From NCBI GenBank assembly GCA_963705355.1, contig OY970070.1:1550001-1614000 (forward strand): a DNA stretch of 64,000 nucleotides. Direction: 5' to 3'. The position numbers were made by a program, and so were the translations under genes. The stretch comes from COMBO-56-21 sp963705355 (lineage in GTDB: Archaea; Thermoplasmatota; Thermoplasmata; UBA10834). The notes beneath the pieces were generated by a model. The model was not told where the DNA came from, did not search any database, and saw only the letters and a list, made by a program, of their open reading frames with translations. This document shows, in pieces, positions 23,574 through 33,400 of this stretch (its first letter is position 1; each line of letters starts with the position of its first letter).

Positions 23574-26362
23574 ACGTTACCGGCGTGACGAAGCGCATCG
23601 CGGCGATCAAGTTCGCTCATCTATCGCCTGACGAGATACGGAAGATGAGCGCGACGAAGATCATCACAGCGGACACGTACGACGATGACGGCTTCCCGAT
23701 CGACATGGGCCTGATGGACCCGCATCTGGGCGTCATCGAGCCCGGCCTGAGGTGCAAGACCTGCGGCAAGAAGGTGGACGAGTGCCCGGGCCACTTCGGC
23801 CACATAGACCTCGCGATGCCGGTGATACACGTAGGCTACGTGAAGGATATCAAGAAGCTGCTTCAGTCCACATGCAGGTCCTGCGGCAGGTTGTTGCTCA
23901 CGGGCGAGCAGGCCGAGGAGTACAGGAAGCAGAGGGACCGCATGGAGGAGCTGGGCGCCGGCGAGCTCGACACCGGCGCAGTCTCCAAGGAGACTGCCAG
24001 GGATGCCGCCTCGAGGACGACATGCCCGCACTGCAGCACTGTCCAGCTGAAGATAACGCTCGACAAGCCCACGACATTCAGGGAGGAGGGGCACAAGCTC
24101 ACTCCGAAGGAGGTCAGGGAGCGGCTCGAGAGAGTGCCGGACGAGGATCTCATCTCGCTCGGGATCGACCCGACGGTTTCGAGACCGGAATGGATGGTGC
24201 TCACAGCGCTGCCAGTCCCGCCGGTCACGGTGAGGCCTTCCATCACTCTTGATTCAGGTGACAGGTCGGAAGACGATGTCACCCACAAGCTCGTCGATGT
24301 CCTGAGAATCAACCAGAGGCTGAGAGAGAACAGAGACGCGGGCGCTCCGCAGCTGATAGTCGAGGACCTTTGGGAGCTGCTGCAGTACCATGTCACCACA
24401 TATTTCGACAACCAGACCTCCGGCATCCCGCCTGCGAGGCACAGATCCGGCAGGCCGCTGAAGACCCTCGTCCAGAGGCTGAAAGGCAAGGAAGGCAGGT
24501 TCAGGTCGAACCTGTCCGGCAAGCGCGTGAACTTCTCCGCGAGAACGGTCATCTCGCCAGACCCCATGCTGTCGATCAACGAGGTCGGAGTGCCAGTGGA
24601 GGCCGCGAGAGAGCTCACAGTGCCGATACACGTGACTGAGCGCAATCTCGAGAAGGCCAAGGAGATGTGCAAGCGCGGCCCGATCCCGCCGGGCCCAGAC
24701 TACAAGCCCGGTGTGAACTACGTCATCCGCTCGGACGGTCGCAGGATCAAGGTGACCGACAAGAACGCAGAGACCGTCGCTGAGACGATCGAACCAGGAT
24801 ACGTCGTCGAGAGGCATCTGTTGGACGGCGACATCGTGCTGTTCAACCGGCAGCCTTCCCTGCACAGGATGTCCATCATGGCGCACGAGGTCAGGGTCAT
24901 GCCCTACAAGACCTTCAGATTCAACCTGTGCGTCTGCCCGCCATACAACGCGGACTTCGATGGCGACGAGATGAATCTTCACGTGCTCCAGAGCGAGGAG
25001 GCCAGAGCAGAGGCGACGGTCCTCATGAGGGTTCAGGAGCACATCCTCTCGCCGAGGATGGGCGCACCCGTCATCGGTGGCATACATGACCACATCACCG
25101 GCTCGTTCCTGCTGACGCACAAGGACTCAAGGTTCACGCGCGAGGAGACGCTGAAGATCGTCGAGAAGGTCGGCGATGTCAAGCTGCCGAAGCCAAAGAC
25201 TATCGGAGGCGTGGAGTACTGGACTGGCAAGCAGCTGTTCAGCCTGATCCTGCCGGCCAATCTGCACATGACATTCAAGGCGTCGATCTGCCAGAAGTGC
25301 GCGAACTGCAAGAAGGACAAATGCGAGCACGACGGCTTTGTCGTCATAAGGCACGGCAAGCTGCTTATGGGCACGATCGATGAGAAAGCCCTAGGGGCTT
25401 TCAAGGGGAAAATACTAGACAAGCTCTCGAGGGACTACGGCCCGGACAAGTCCAGGGAGTTCATAGACAAGGCCACCAAGCTCGCGATAGGCGCGATCAC
25501 CGTCCGAGGGTTCACCACGGGCATCGACGACGAGGACATACCCGATCAAGCGAAGCGCGAGATCGACGACGCGATGACACAGGCGAGGATGAAGGTCGAG
25601 GAGCATGTCCAGGCGTATAGGCATGGCGAGCTGGAGCAGATGCCTGGCAGGTCGCTCGAGGAGACGCTCGAAGTCGAGATCATGAAGGTCCTGGGCAAGG
25701 CGAGAGACACCGCTGGTCAGATTGCAGGCAGACACCTCGGTCTCGAGAACTCCGCGGTCATCATGGCCCGGTCGGGCGCGAGGGGCTCGATGCTCAACTT
25801 GTCTCAGATGGCCGGCGCAATCGGCCAGCAGGCAGTCAGAGGGGAACGTCTGTCCAGAGGCTACTGGAACCGCACTCTGCCGCACTTCCAGAAGGGTGAC
25901 TTGGGCTCCGAGGCGAGAGGTTTCGTCAGGAACTCTTACAAGAGCGGCCTCACCCCGGCAGAGTACTTCTTCCACTCGATGGGTGGCAGGGAAGGATTGG
26001 TCGACACTGCGGTCAGGACTTCGAGATCGGGGTACATGCAAAGGAGACTGATCAACGCGCTCGAGGACCTCAAGGTCATGCAGGACGGCTCGGTGAGGAA
26101 CACGGCCGGCACGATCATCCAGCTCAGATACGGTGAGGACGGCATCGACCCGACGAGGAGCGTCGGCGGAGATGCGGTGGACGTCGACGATGTCATATTG
26201 ACCGTGCTCGGGGACCAGGGCGAGCTGATCGCCAAGGTCCGAGAGAAGGGCGCGCTCAGCTACGGCATCCAGGACAGGGATCTGCTAGAGACGCCCTCCG
26301 AAGAGGCTGAGACCGAGACCGAAGAGCCCGAGTTCGAGGGCGGCGGCTCCGAGGAGGGATGA
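23570..26362 (+). CDS. rpoA1: RNA polymerase subunit A1 (A')
   Basis: A 930-residue protein, the N-terminal two thirds of the largest subunit. It carries the clamp zinc site CKTCGKKVDECPGHFGH, a second CxxC set (CRSCG, CPHC) and the catalytic magnesium loop NADFDGDEMN. The chain also includes the bridge-helix region (SARGSMLNLSQMAGAIGQQ) and the GGREGLVDTAVRTSRSGYMQRRL trigger-loop segment. ATG 23570 overlaps the rpoB stop and is the family start (MNVTGVTKRIAAIKFAHLSP); the longer open frame from 23447 is only a frame shadow of rpoB. The stop overlaps rpoA2 as ATGA. Confidence 0.97.
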   Translation: MNVTGVTKRIAAIKFAHLSPDEIRKMSATKIITADTYDDDGFPIDMGLMDPHLGVIEPGLRCKTCGKKVDECPGHFGHIDLAMPVIHVGYVKDIKKLLQSTCRSCGRLLLTGEQAEEYRKQRDRMEELGAGELDTGAVSKETARDAASRTTCPHCSTVQLKITLDKPTTFREEGHKLTPKEVRERLERVPDEDLISLGIDPTVSRPEWMVLTALPVPPVTVRPSITLDSGDRSEDDVTHKLVDVLRINQRLRENRDAGAPQLIVEDLWELLQYHVTTYFDNQTSGIPPARHRSGRPLKTLVQRLKGKEGRFRSNLSGKRVNFSARTVISPDPMLSINEVGVPVEAARELTVPIHVTERNLEKAKEMCKRGPIPPGPDYKPGVNYVIRSDGRRIKVTDKNAETVAETIEPGYVVERHLLDGDIVLFNRQPSLHRMSIMAHEVRVMPYKTFRFNLCVCPPYNADFDGDEMNLHVLQSEEARAEATVLMRVQEHILSPRMGAPVIGGIHDHITGSFLLTHKDSRFTREETLKIVEKVGDVKLPKPKTIGGVEYWTGKQLFSLILPANLHMTFKASICQKCANCKKDKCEHDGFVVIRHGKLLMGTIDEKALGAFKGKILDKLSRDYGPDKSREFIDKATKLAIGAITVRGFTTGIDDEDIPDQAKREIDDAMTQARMKVEEHVQAYRHGELEQMPGRSLEETLEVEIMKVLGKARDTAGQIAGRHLGLENSAVIMARSGARGSMLNLSQMAGAIGQQAVRGERLSRGYWNRTLPHFQKGDLGSEARGFVRNSYKSGLTPAEYFFHSMGGREGLVDTAVRTSRSGYMQRRLINALEDLKVMQDGSVRNTAGTIIQLRYGEDGIDPTRSVGGDAVDVDDVILTVLGDQGELIAKVREKGALSYGIQDRDLLETPSEEAETETEEPEFEGGGSEEG

Positions 26363-27816
26363 GCACCATGGCAGCAAAGAGCGCGATGGATGTCTTCATC
26401 CGTAAGGGCGTTGACGAGAAGACCGCCGAGAAGCTCGTGGAGAAAGGATACACATTCACGAAGGTCGCAAGGGCCTCGGACAAGGTCAAGAGGGATCTGG
26501 AGAAGCTGCTGGGAGAGAAGAAGCTCAAGCAGCTCCTCGTGGCCGTGAAGACTAAGGACCGGATGCCCAGGAAGAAGAAGGAGAAGCCGCTCAAGAAGCC
26601 TGTCTTCTCGAAGAAGGTTTTGCCCGTCAAGGCGCCTCCGTTCACGCCTCTCGAGTCCAAGATGGTGAAGATGCTGGAGAAGAAGAACCAGATGCTTCCG
26701 CGCTCGGTCCTGACCGAGATATCCTCGAGGCTCGAGGGGGTAGAGATACCTGAGAAGCTGATGGACAAGATACTCGACCTGACGGTCGAGAGGTTCCAAT
26801 CTCACATAGTGGATCCGAACGAGTCCGTGGGTATCCTCGCCGCTCAGAGCATAGGCGAGCCCGGCACACAGATGACCATGAGAACCTTCCACTATGCTGG
26901 GGTCGCGGAGATGAACGTCACGCTCGGCCTGCCGAGGCTGATAGAGATCGTCGACGCGAGGCGCGTGCCGAGCACTCCGATCATGGAGATACACCTGGAG
27001 GAGTCCGTCCAGGACGAGCTCGACAACGTGCGGGAGATCGCATCGAACATCGAGCGCACAATCCTGATAGACATCGCCGATGTCGACACGGACATCAACA
27101 ACATGGAGGTCCTGGTGAAGCTGGAGAGAAAGAAGATGGAGCGCAAGTCCATCACGCCCGAGGAGGTCCTCAGGAAGATCAACAAGTCCAAGGGAGTCAA
27201 GGGCCTTGCGGAGATGCGCGACCAGAACATCGTCATCAAGTGCGACGAGCCGTCCTACAAGAAGCTCCAGAGGATCTCCGAAGACACGAAGGCCTGCCCT
27301 ATCAAGGGCGTCGAGGGCATCCAAAGGGCGGTCATCCGAAGGGTCAGCGGACACTACGTCATCTATACCGAGGGCTCGAACCTCGAGAAGGTCCTGGAGA
27401 TCGCGCATGTGGACAAGAAGAGGACCTCGACGAACAGCATACTCGAGATCTACGAGGCGCTCGGAGTCGAGGCCGCGAGGAACGCCATCGTCAACGAGGC
27501 TTCCAGGACTCTCGACGAGCAAGGTCTCACAGTCGACATACGCCACATCATGCTTGTTGCGGACCTCATGACGAACGACGGCGATGTGAAGGCCATAGGA
27601 AGGCACGGCATCTCGGGCCGCAAATCGAGCGTACTCGCGAGGGCGGCGTTCGAGATCACATCGACGCACCTGCTGCGCGCAGGCATCACGGGCGAGGTCG
27701 ACACGCTCGAGGGCGTTGTGGAAAACATTATAGTTGGCCAGCCGGTTACTGTTGGCACTGGCGCAGTCAATCTCATATGGGCACCGTCCGGCAAGGGAGA
27801 AGGTGATAAGGAATGA
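26359..27816 (+). CDS. rpoA2: RNA polymerase subunit A2 (A'') with N-terminal extension
   Basis: A 485-residue protein, the C-terminal third of the largest subunit, normally about 370-400 residues. The conserved part begins near residue 100 (LPRSVLTEISSRLEG) and includes VGILAAQSIGEPGTQMTMRTFHYAG and the C-terminal GRKSSVLARAAFEITSTHLLRA. Residues 1-90 are additional: a helical segment resembling a helix-hairpin-helix (VDEKTAEKLVEKGYTFTKVA) and a strongly basic linker (PRKKKEKPLKKPVFSKK). ATG 26359 overlaps the rpoA1 stop, and a second ATG three codons on is also possible. Its stop overlaps rpl30e. Confidence 0.96.
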   Translation: MSTMAAKSAMDVFIRKGVDEKTAEKLVEKGYTFTKVARASDKVKRDLEKLLGEKKLKQLLVAVKTKDRMPRKKKEKPLKKPVFSKKVLPVKAPPFTPLESKMVKMLEKKNQMLPRSVLTEISSRLEGVEIPEKLMDKILDLTVERFQSHIVDPNESVGILAAQSIGEPGTQMTMRTFHYAGVAEMNVTLGLPRLIEIVDARRVPSTPIMEIHLEESVQDELDNVREIASNIERTILIDIADVDTDINNMEVLVKLERKKMERKSITPEEVLRKINKSKGVKGLAEMRDQNIVIKCDEPSYKKLQRISEDTKACPIKGVEGIQRAVIRRVSGHYVIYTEGSNLEKVLEIAHVDKKRTSTNSILEIYEALGVEAARNAIVNEASRTLDEQGLTVDIRHIMLVADLMTNDGDVKAIGRHGISGRKSSVLARAAFEITSTHLLRAGITGEVDTLEGVVENIIVGQPVTVGTGAVNLIWAPSGKGEGDKE

Positions 27817-28091
27817 TCGACATCGCGCGCGCTCTCAAAACAGCTGCGACCACCGGGAACGTCAGGTTCGGCCTCGCGGAGACAAAGAAGTCCGTTAAGA
27901 AGGGCGAGGCAAAGCTCGTGGTGGTCTCCAGCAACTGCCCTGAGAAATCGCTTGTGGCGTCAGGCTCTTCACCGAAAGTGCTGGTATTCGAAGGAACGAA
28001 TGTTGAGCTGGGGTCTGCGTGCGGAAAACCTTTCCCAATATCCGCGCTGGCAATCATAAACCCTGGGGAGTCCAACATACTCTCCGCCTGA
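27813..28091 (+). CDS. rpl30e: Ribosomal protein L30e
   Basis: A 92-residue member of the L7Ae/L30e RNA-binding family. The pattern ARALKTAATTGNVRFGLAET, AKLVVVSSNCP and the C-terminal VELGSACGKPFPISALAI matches L30e. It binds kink-turns in rRNA. The gene keeps its usual place between rpoA2 and nusA; its ATG overlaps the rpoA2 stop (ATGA) and its stop overlaps the nusA start (TGATG), indicating tightly coupled translation. Confidence 0.94.
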   Translation: MIDIARALKTAATTGNVRFGLAETKKSVKKGEAKLVVVSSNCPEKSLVASGSSPKVLVFEGTNVELGSACGKPFPISALAIINPGESNILSA

Positions 28092-28528
28092 TGAGTGGTC
28101 ACATGGGAGAAATCACTTTTACAGAAGACACCCTGCGGTACATCACGTTGTTCGAGAAGGTCACGGGCACGCAGGTCAAGGACTGCCTCGAGACCGAGGA
28201 GAAGCTCGTGTTCGTCGTGGAGAAGGGCCAGGGGAGCAGGGCCGTGGGGAAGAAGGGAGAGAACGTCATCCGGCTGAAAAACCTCACCGGGAAAAACATC
28301 CACGTGATCGAGTACTCCGAGGACCCGGAGACATTCATCAAGAACGTGTTCCACACATATTCGGTTCAGAGCGTCACGATCGAGGACCGAGGAAACATCA
28401 TCCACGCGACGGTCACAGTCGATCCGAAGGTCAAGGGCAAGGCCATAGGCAAGAACGGCAAGAACCTGCGCATAGCCCGAGAAGTGGTCAACCGACACCA
28501 CAACGTGCAGAGCATCAGCGTCGCTTGA
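28091..28528 (+). CDS. nusA: NusA-like transcription factor (two KH domains)
   Basis: A 145-residue archaeal NusA, which consists only of the two KH RNA-binding domains of bacterial NusA. The glycine loops are GSRAVGKKGENVIRLKN (KH1) and KGKAIGKNGKNLRIAREV (KH2). Start ATG 28091 overlaps the rpl30e stop by one base; ATG 28103 (MGEITFTEDTLRY) is an alternative that fits the family start. The 3' end overlaps the convergent radical-SAM gene by 14 bases. The usual next genes, rps12 and rps7, are not here. Confidence 0.93.
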   Translation: MSGHMGEITFTEDTLRYITLFEKVTGTQVKDCLETEEKLVFVVEKGQGSRAVGKKGENVIRLKNLTGKNIHVIEYSEDPETFIKNVFHTYSVQSVTIEDRGNIIHATVTVDPKVKGKAIGKNGKNLRIAREVVNRHHNVQSISVA

Positions 28529-29600
28529 GCGGCCTGAGCTCCACCTCAAGCCTGTCGGCCGTGGGGTATTCCTCAACGATGTGGGACGGGCAATCCAGTT
28601 TGTCAGCGATCTCCTCGAGGACCCACGGTGCGATCTCGAGCCGCCCCTTGCGCGGGTTGCTGTAGATTAACTGGCCAGGCACCTCGAACTCCTTCATGAT
28701 GTAGGCGGCCGAGGCACAGAACTCGTCTGTCTCTATCACTCCTATGAGCAGGGTTCCATCTTTCGTCAAGAGTTCGTGCGGTCTCTGGACGTTCTTGGCC
28801 CTCCGCATTATCCTCCTTCTCAGCTGGATCCCGTCCTTGAACGCTGACGAGCAGTAGTGAAGCGGCACGCCTGTCCGCAACCTCAGCAAGTCCAACGCAA
28901 GCTTCTCGCTCCCAGCGACCCCTGATGAGACGTCGTTCTCCTCCTTGACGTCGAATCCCAAAGCTCTCAGAGAACGCCAATTGGTCTCCGAGAACTCGAG
29001 TTCGTTCAGGTTCACGAAGTCCAACGCGTGCTCATCGGCAAACGAAATTGCACCGACGAGATCCTGGGCCCTGCCTGGGACGACCGGCACTTCTAGCCCG
29101 ACCTTCAGCCCGAGCTTCTTCGCGCTCTCAACGGCATCTGCGAAGTCTGATTCGTCGAGCTTCTTCCACAGGTTCATCGGAGGGTGGAACCTTATCTCAT
29201 CCAAGCCAGCCTTTGCGGTTTTCTCGATCTTCTTGAGATCGGTGGTCGACGTGTATAGGTGAATGTGATGCGACTTCCCGAATCTCTTCTTGAGCGCCTT
29301 GATGGACTCGACCGTCCTGTCGACTGCCTCAAGTGGGTCTCCGCCAGTGACACCAGTCCCGAGCGCTTCCATGAGCTCGGCCTCGTCAATCACGTCGTCG
29401 ATGCCGTCCACGCTCCTCTCGTTCGCGAAGAACACATCCCTGCCCCTCTTGGCCGACGACAGCGGGCAGTAGCAGCATCTGAGAGAGCACTTGCCTGTGA
29501 CGAGGAGGACGAGCTTGGCTCCCTTCTCGCAGAGCACGCACCCTCTAGAGAGCTTTCCTGTGTACGCGGAACGCTTCGGCAACCTTCTAGTCTTGCTCAC
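28515..29600 (-). CDS. Radical SAM protein (COG2108 type)
   Basis: A 361-residue radical-SAM enzyme. The cluster motif is CSLRCCYCPLS near residue 38, following a CVLCEKGAKLVLLVTGKC stretch with additional cysteines. TGGDPLEAVDRT is the SAM-contact GGE-like segment. LDEIRFHPPMNLWKK and GLEVPVVPG are barrel landmarks, and HYCSSAFKDGIQLRRR lies near the C-terminus. The family is mostly archaeal and its reaction is not known to me. The start is GTG at 29598-29600. It is divergent from pyrF. Confidence 0.82.
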   Translation of the reverse strand: MSKTRRLPKRSAYTGKLSRGCVLCEKGAKLVLLVTGKCSLRCCYCPLSSAKRGRDVFFANERSVDGIDDVIDEAELMEALGTGVTGGDPLEAVDRTVESIKALKKRFGKSHHIHLYTSTTDLKKIEKTAKAGLDEIRFHPPMNLWKKLDESDFADAVESAKKLGLKVGLEVPVVPGRAQDLVGAISFADEHALDFVNLNELEFSETNWRSLRALGFDVKEENDVSSGVAGSEKLALDLLRLRTGVPLHYCSSAFKDGIQLRRRIMRRAKNVQRPHELLTKDGTLLIGVIETDEFCASAAYIMKEFEVPGQLIYSNPRKGRLEIAPWVLEEIADKLDCPSHIVEEYPTADRLEVELRPLKRR

Positions 29601-29698
29601 GAGGGTCGTATGCCGGTGACGTATAATGATAGTATTTTCGACATGACGCTATACAGAAAGATTAACCGAAAGGTAGTAGATTTGCTCCGGGGGAGCTC

Positions 29699-30340
29699 AT
29701 GCAGAAGAAGAACCGAATCATCCTGGCGCTCGATGTCATATCTCGCGCGGATGCGATGCGTGTGGTTGAGGCCGTCAAAGATCATGTGGACGCAATCAAG
29801 ATTAACTGGCCTCTGATACTCGCAGCGGGCCCCAACATCATCACGGAATTGTCTCACGTCAAGGACGTCATCTGCGACATGAAGATAGCCGACATTCCGA
29901 ACACGAACAAGCTCATCGTCGAACAGGCGATGTCACGAGGCGCGGCTGCCGTCATATGCCACGGTTTCACCGGGGACGATTCGGTCAAGGCATGTGTCGA
30001 CGCAGCGAAAGGGCAGGTTTTCGTGGTCACGGAGATGAGCCATCCAGGTGGAAAGCAGTTCACGGCTCCGGTCGCGGACAAGCTTGCGGCGATTGCGCGA
30101 TCCGTCGGCGCCCGCGGCATAGTCGCGCCGGCCACTCGGCCTGAGAGGATCGCTGATTTACGCAAGGTCATCGGTAACCTGGAGATCATCAGCCCCGGTG
30201 TCGGCGCCCAGGGAGGCAAGGCCTCTGACGCCATCAAAGCCGGAGCGGACTACATCATCGTCGGAAGGGCTATCTATGAGGCTCCCGACCCTGGACTTGC
30301 TGCCAAGAAGCTAGCTGACGAGGTCAGAGCGAGCATTTGA
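29699..30340 (+). CDS. pyrF: Orotidine 5'-phosphate decarboxylase
   Basis: A 213-residue OMP decarboxylase, the last step of UMP synthesis. The first Asp (ILALDV), KINWPL, the catalytic DMKIADIPNTN (Lys-Asp network) and the phosphate-binding SPGVGAQGG and IIVGRAIYEA are intact. ATG 29699 is preceded by GGGGGAG, a strong ribosome site. A TATA-like TATACAGAAAG is weak; the promoter is unclear. The gene ends in a hairpin-rich stretch that is probably its terminator. Confidence 0.96.
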   Translation: MQKKNRIILALDVISRADAMRVVEAVKDHVDAIKINWPLILAAGPNIITELSHVKDVICDMKIADIPNTNKLIVEQAMSRGAAAVICHGFTGDDSVKACVDAAKGQVFVVTEMSHPGGKQFTAPVADKLAAIARSVGARGIVAPATRPERIADLRKVIGNLEIISPGVGAQGGKASDAIKAGADYIIVGRAIYEAPDPGLAAKKLADEVRASI

Positions 30341-30345
30341 ACAGA

Positions 30346-30404
30346 CCCGCGCGTCGGAAAACGCGGGCGCTGCGATGTCAAATCGTGACATGCCAGATGT
30401 TTTT
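30346..30404 (+). terminator. Hairpins and T-run after pyrF
   Basis: CCCGCG...CGCGGG (30346-30367) forms a GC-rich hairpin; ATGTCA-AATCG-TGACAT (30375-30391) forms a second, followed by TTTTT at 30400-30404. Together they look like a transcription end for pyrF ahead of the aglB promoter. Confidence 0.5.
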
Positions 30405-30439
30405 CCAGTGGTCCGTTTCGAGCGCGCCTTGCGGATAAC

Positions 30440-30449
30440 GTATATATAG
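30440..30449 (+). promoter_or_regulatory. TATA box for aglB
   Basis: GTATATATAG lies about 20 bases before the first GTG (30464) and 38 before an in-frame GTG at 30482. Archaeal transcription starts some 25 bases after the TATA centre, so the message would begin near 30466-30470. That favours either a leaderless start near 30464 or use of GTG 30482. Confidence 0.65.
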
Positions 30450-30463
30450 CACCCTCGGTATCG

Positions 30464-33400
30464 GTGGGCTACTATCACCAGGTGGCACAATCTTTGGCCG
30501 AGGCAAGGGAGAGCCCTCCGAGGTCTTTTCTGTCCAAGCTCAAGAGGGGTGACGGGAGGCCGAGCGAGCTCAGGAAGTGGATAACCGCCAATTGGTCCAG
30601 CCTCTTCATGCTGTTCTTCATCTTCGTTCTAGCCCTCTTCATCCGCTCGTATTTCGCCTACTCGATTGCTTCTGGCAACGGATACCTGGTCTCCGGCGGG
30701 TCCGACTCGTACTATTGGGAGCGGATCATAAACTACTCTGCGCACACGGGCAAGCAGCTGTATGACGACACGATGCTGAGCTACCCAGTGGGGATTAGGA
30801 ACCCGCGTCCGCCGTTCTACAGCATGTCTGTCGTGGTCCCAGCGGTAATTGCTCAGGACATGTTCAAGTCGCTTCAGGACTCGCTCGGCTGGACCTTGAT
30901 GTGGTCAACTGCATTCTGGGGCGCCTTGACGGTCATCCCGACCTACTTCCTCGGTAAGGAGACCTTCGGGAGACGTGCAGGATTAGTTGCGGCCTTCCTC
31001 CTCGCGGTGATGCCGAGCCACGTCCAGCGGAGCGTGCTGTCAGATGCCGACCACGACTCTTTCATCCTGTTCTTCATAGTCCTCACTTTCTACTTCTTGC
31101 TCAAGGCTGTTAAGACGCAGGAGCACAGGAAGTGGGTCGAGAACTGGAGGAGTTGGACCAGCATCAAGAGAGGCCTTAGAGACTACTTCACGCACAGCAA
31201 GACGCCCGTGTTATACGCGCTCTTGGCCGGAGTTTCCTACGGCTCGGTCATATTGGCATGGGTCGGGTTCGGCTACGTGATCGTGCTCATACTCGTGTAC
31301 TACCTGATCCAGGTCATGCTGAACAGGTTCAAGAACCTCGACTCGACGAGCATCACGCTCATTGTGTTCATCGCGATGGGGTTCGGGTTTCTTCTGTCGT
31401 TCCCTGTGTACTTCGAGCAGACGCTGATTGCAGTTCGATTCGACGTTCCCGTGTACCTGTTCTTCGCGTCGATGATCCTCGGCATGTTGTTCGTCGTCTC
31501 CCGGGACTTTCCGTGGACGCTCACCTTGCCTGCGATAGCCATGATCCTGATAGTCGGCGTGCTGCTGATCAATGTGATCGACCCTGCGCTGGGCCAGGCG
31601 ATCCTGAGCGGCGAGGGATACTTCGTCCAGAACAAGCTGTACTCGACCATCGCGGAGGCGAAAGCGCCCAAGTTCAGCGAGCTCGCGCTGGGGTTCGGCA
31701 TGGTCACGTTCTTCATGTCATTGATAGGACTGGTCTGGGCATTCCTGAAAGTCCCGAAGAAAGCCACGTCGGAGTACATATTCATCGTCGTCTGGCTCGG
31801 GGCAGCCATATTCATGGCGATCTCCGCAGCTAGATTCATGTTCAATGCGGCCCCTGCGTTCGCGATAGTCGCCGCCTGGGTCACAGTCGTGATCGTTGAC
31901 AGGTTGGACTTCAACAGCGTGCGCAAATCCCTCGTGGGCGCCGGCGGGTCATATCTCAGGATCATCAGGAAGAGCGTCAAAATACGGCATGTGGTCGGCG
32001 CTCTGTTTCTGGCGTTCATGGTCGTCCTGCCGAATGTATGGTACGCCACTGATGCCGGCATACCGTCGGAGACCAAGAGCAAGCTGGACAGGCAGATCTA
32101 CAATAGCATTCCGAGCTTCCTGAGACCCGCAGGTTACGACACGGTGAACGGTTCCGACTGGTACCTCGGGGCGTTCGGGTACTCGCTGCCGCTGCCAAGG
32201 TATTACTTCCCAGCAGCGTGGGACTGGTTCTCCAATCGTGACTCCGGCATCCTGCCGGAATCGCAGAGGCCCGCGTACGTGTCCTGGTGGGACTACGGTT
32301 TCGAAGCCATAGAAGCGGGCGGGCACCCGACGGTGGCGGACAACTTCCAGAACGGCTACCAGCTCACTGGGAACGTCATCATGGCCCAGAGCGAGCAGGA
32401 AGCTATCGCGATATTCGCATATCGTCTGATACAGGGAGCGGTCGTCGTGGGCAAGGAACCTCAGGTGTTCGACCTGTTTGAGAAGTACGGCGTGGACACC
32501 GACCGCATGCTACAGATAATCCACGGCCCCGGGCAGCCAATCATCAATGATGTGCTAGCTGACCCGACGGTTTACGGACCCATGGACAGCACCCTCAGCG
32601 ACGCCAACGCAAGGATCGTCGCGGCAAGGGTCGAGCTGTCGAAGGTCGGCCTCGAGAACCTCGTGTCCTTATATGGCGACCTGTGCGACTTGACCGGGTG
32701 GGACATCAGGTATTTCAGCGTAGACTCGAGGATGTTCCCTCGCAGCGGACGGGACACCGGCATCTTCTATGCGCCCGCCAAGCTCTCCGACAGGAGAATC
32801 ATAAGTGGTTCCACGCCAATCGACTTCTACGAGATAAAAGCGGTGAACCAGAACGGCTATGAATACTCTCTGGATCAGGTCACCTCCGACATGACCATCG
32901 TCGACTACGCGATCGACTACAAGGACATGTTCTACAAGAGCATGCTTTACAGAGCCATGGGCGGCTTCATGGGCACGGACATTGGCCTGACCAACGACGG
33001 CGTGCCAGGCCTGTCGGGGTCGCTGTCGAATTACGCTGCCGCCCCGGCCTGGAACTTGACTCATTTCCGGATGGTCTACAGGACCGTGTACTACAATCAG
33101 TATCCGGACCCAGAGTACAAGAAGCACCCCGATGCGTGGACGGCAGTCGGCCTCGACGAGGCATCAGCCCTCCAGGCACAGATCAACAGTGGAGAGGTTC
33201 AGGGCGTTATCGACACAAGCTCGAGCGCTCTCTATACTGCCGGTGCTGTCTTCCTGGAGTACTACGAGGGAGCGTTCGTGAACGGCACGCTGACCACCGA
33301 GGAGGGCAGTCCAGTCGGGGGGATGAGAGTGACCATCCAGGACGAGTACGGCATACCCCACGGCAGCGTTCTGACGGACAGCAACGGCCAGTACTCCTTG

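Noticed and set aside
25386..25405. AAAGCCCTAGGGGCTTTC in rpoA1, resembling the island repeat
   Set aside because: It encodes conserved residues of RpoA1 and lacks the rest of the motif; chance match.
26260..27669. 469-residue open frame antisense to rpoA2
   Set aside because: It mirrors a highly expressed, G/C-biased gene; its sequence is low-complexity Leu/Asp/Arg with no recognisable domain, a typical antisense shadow.
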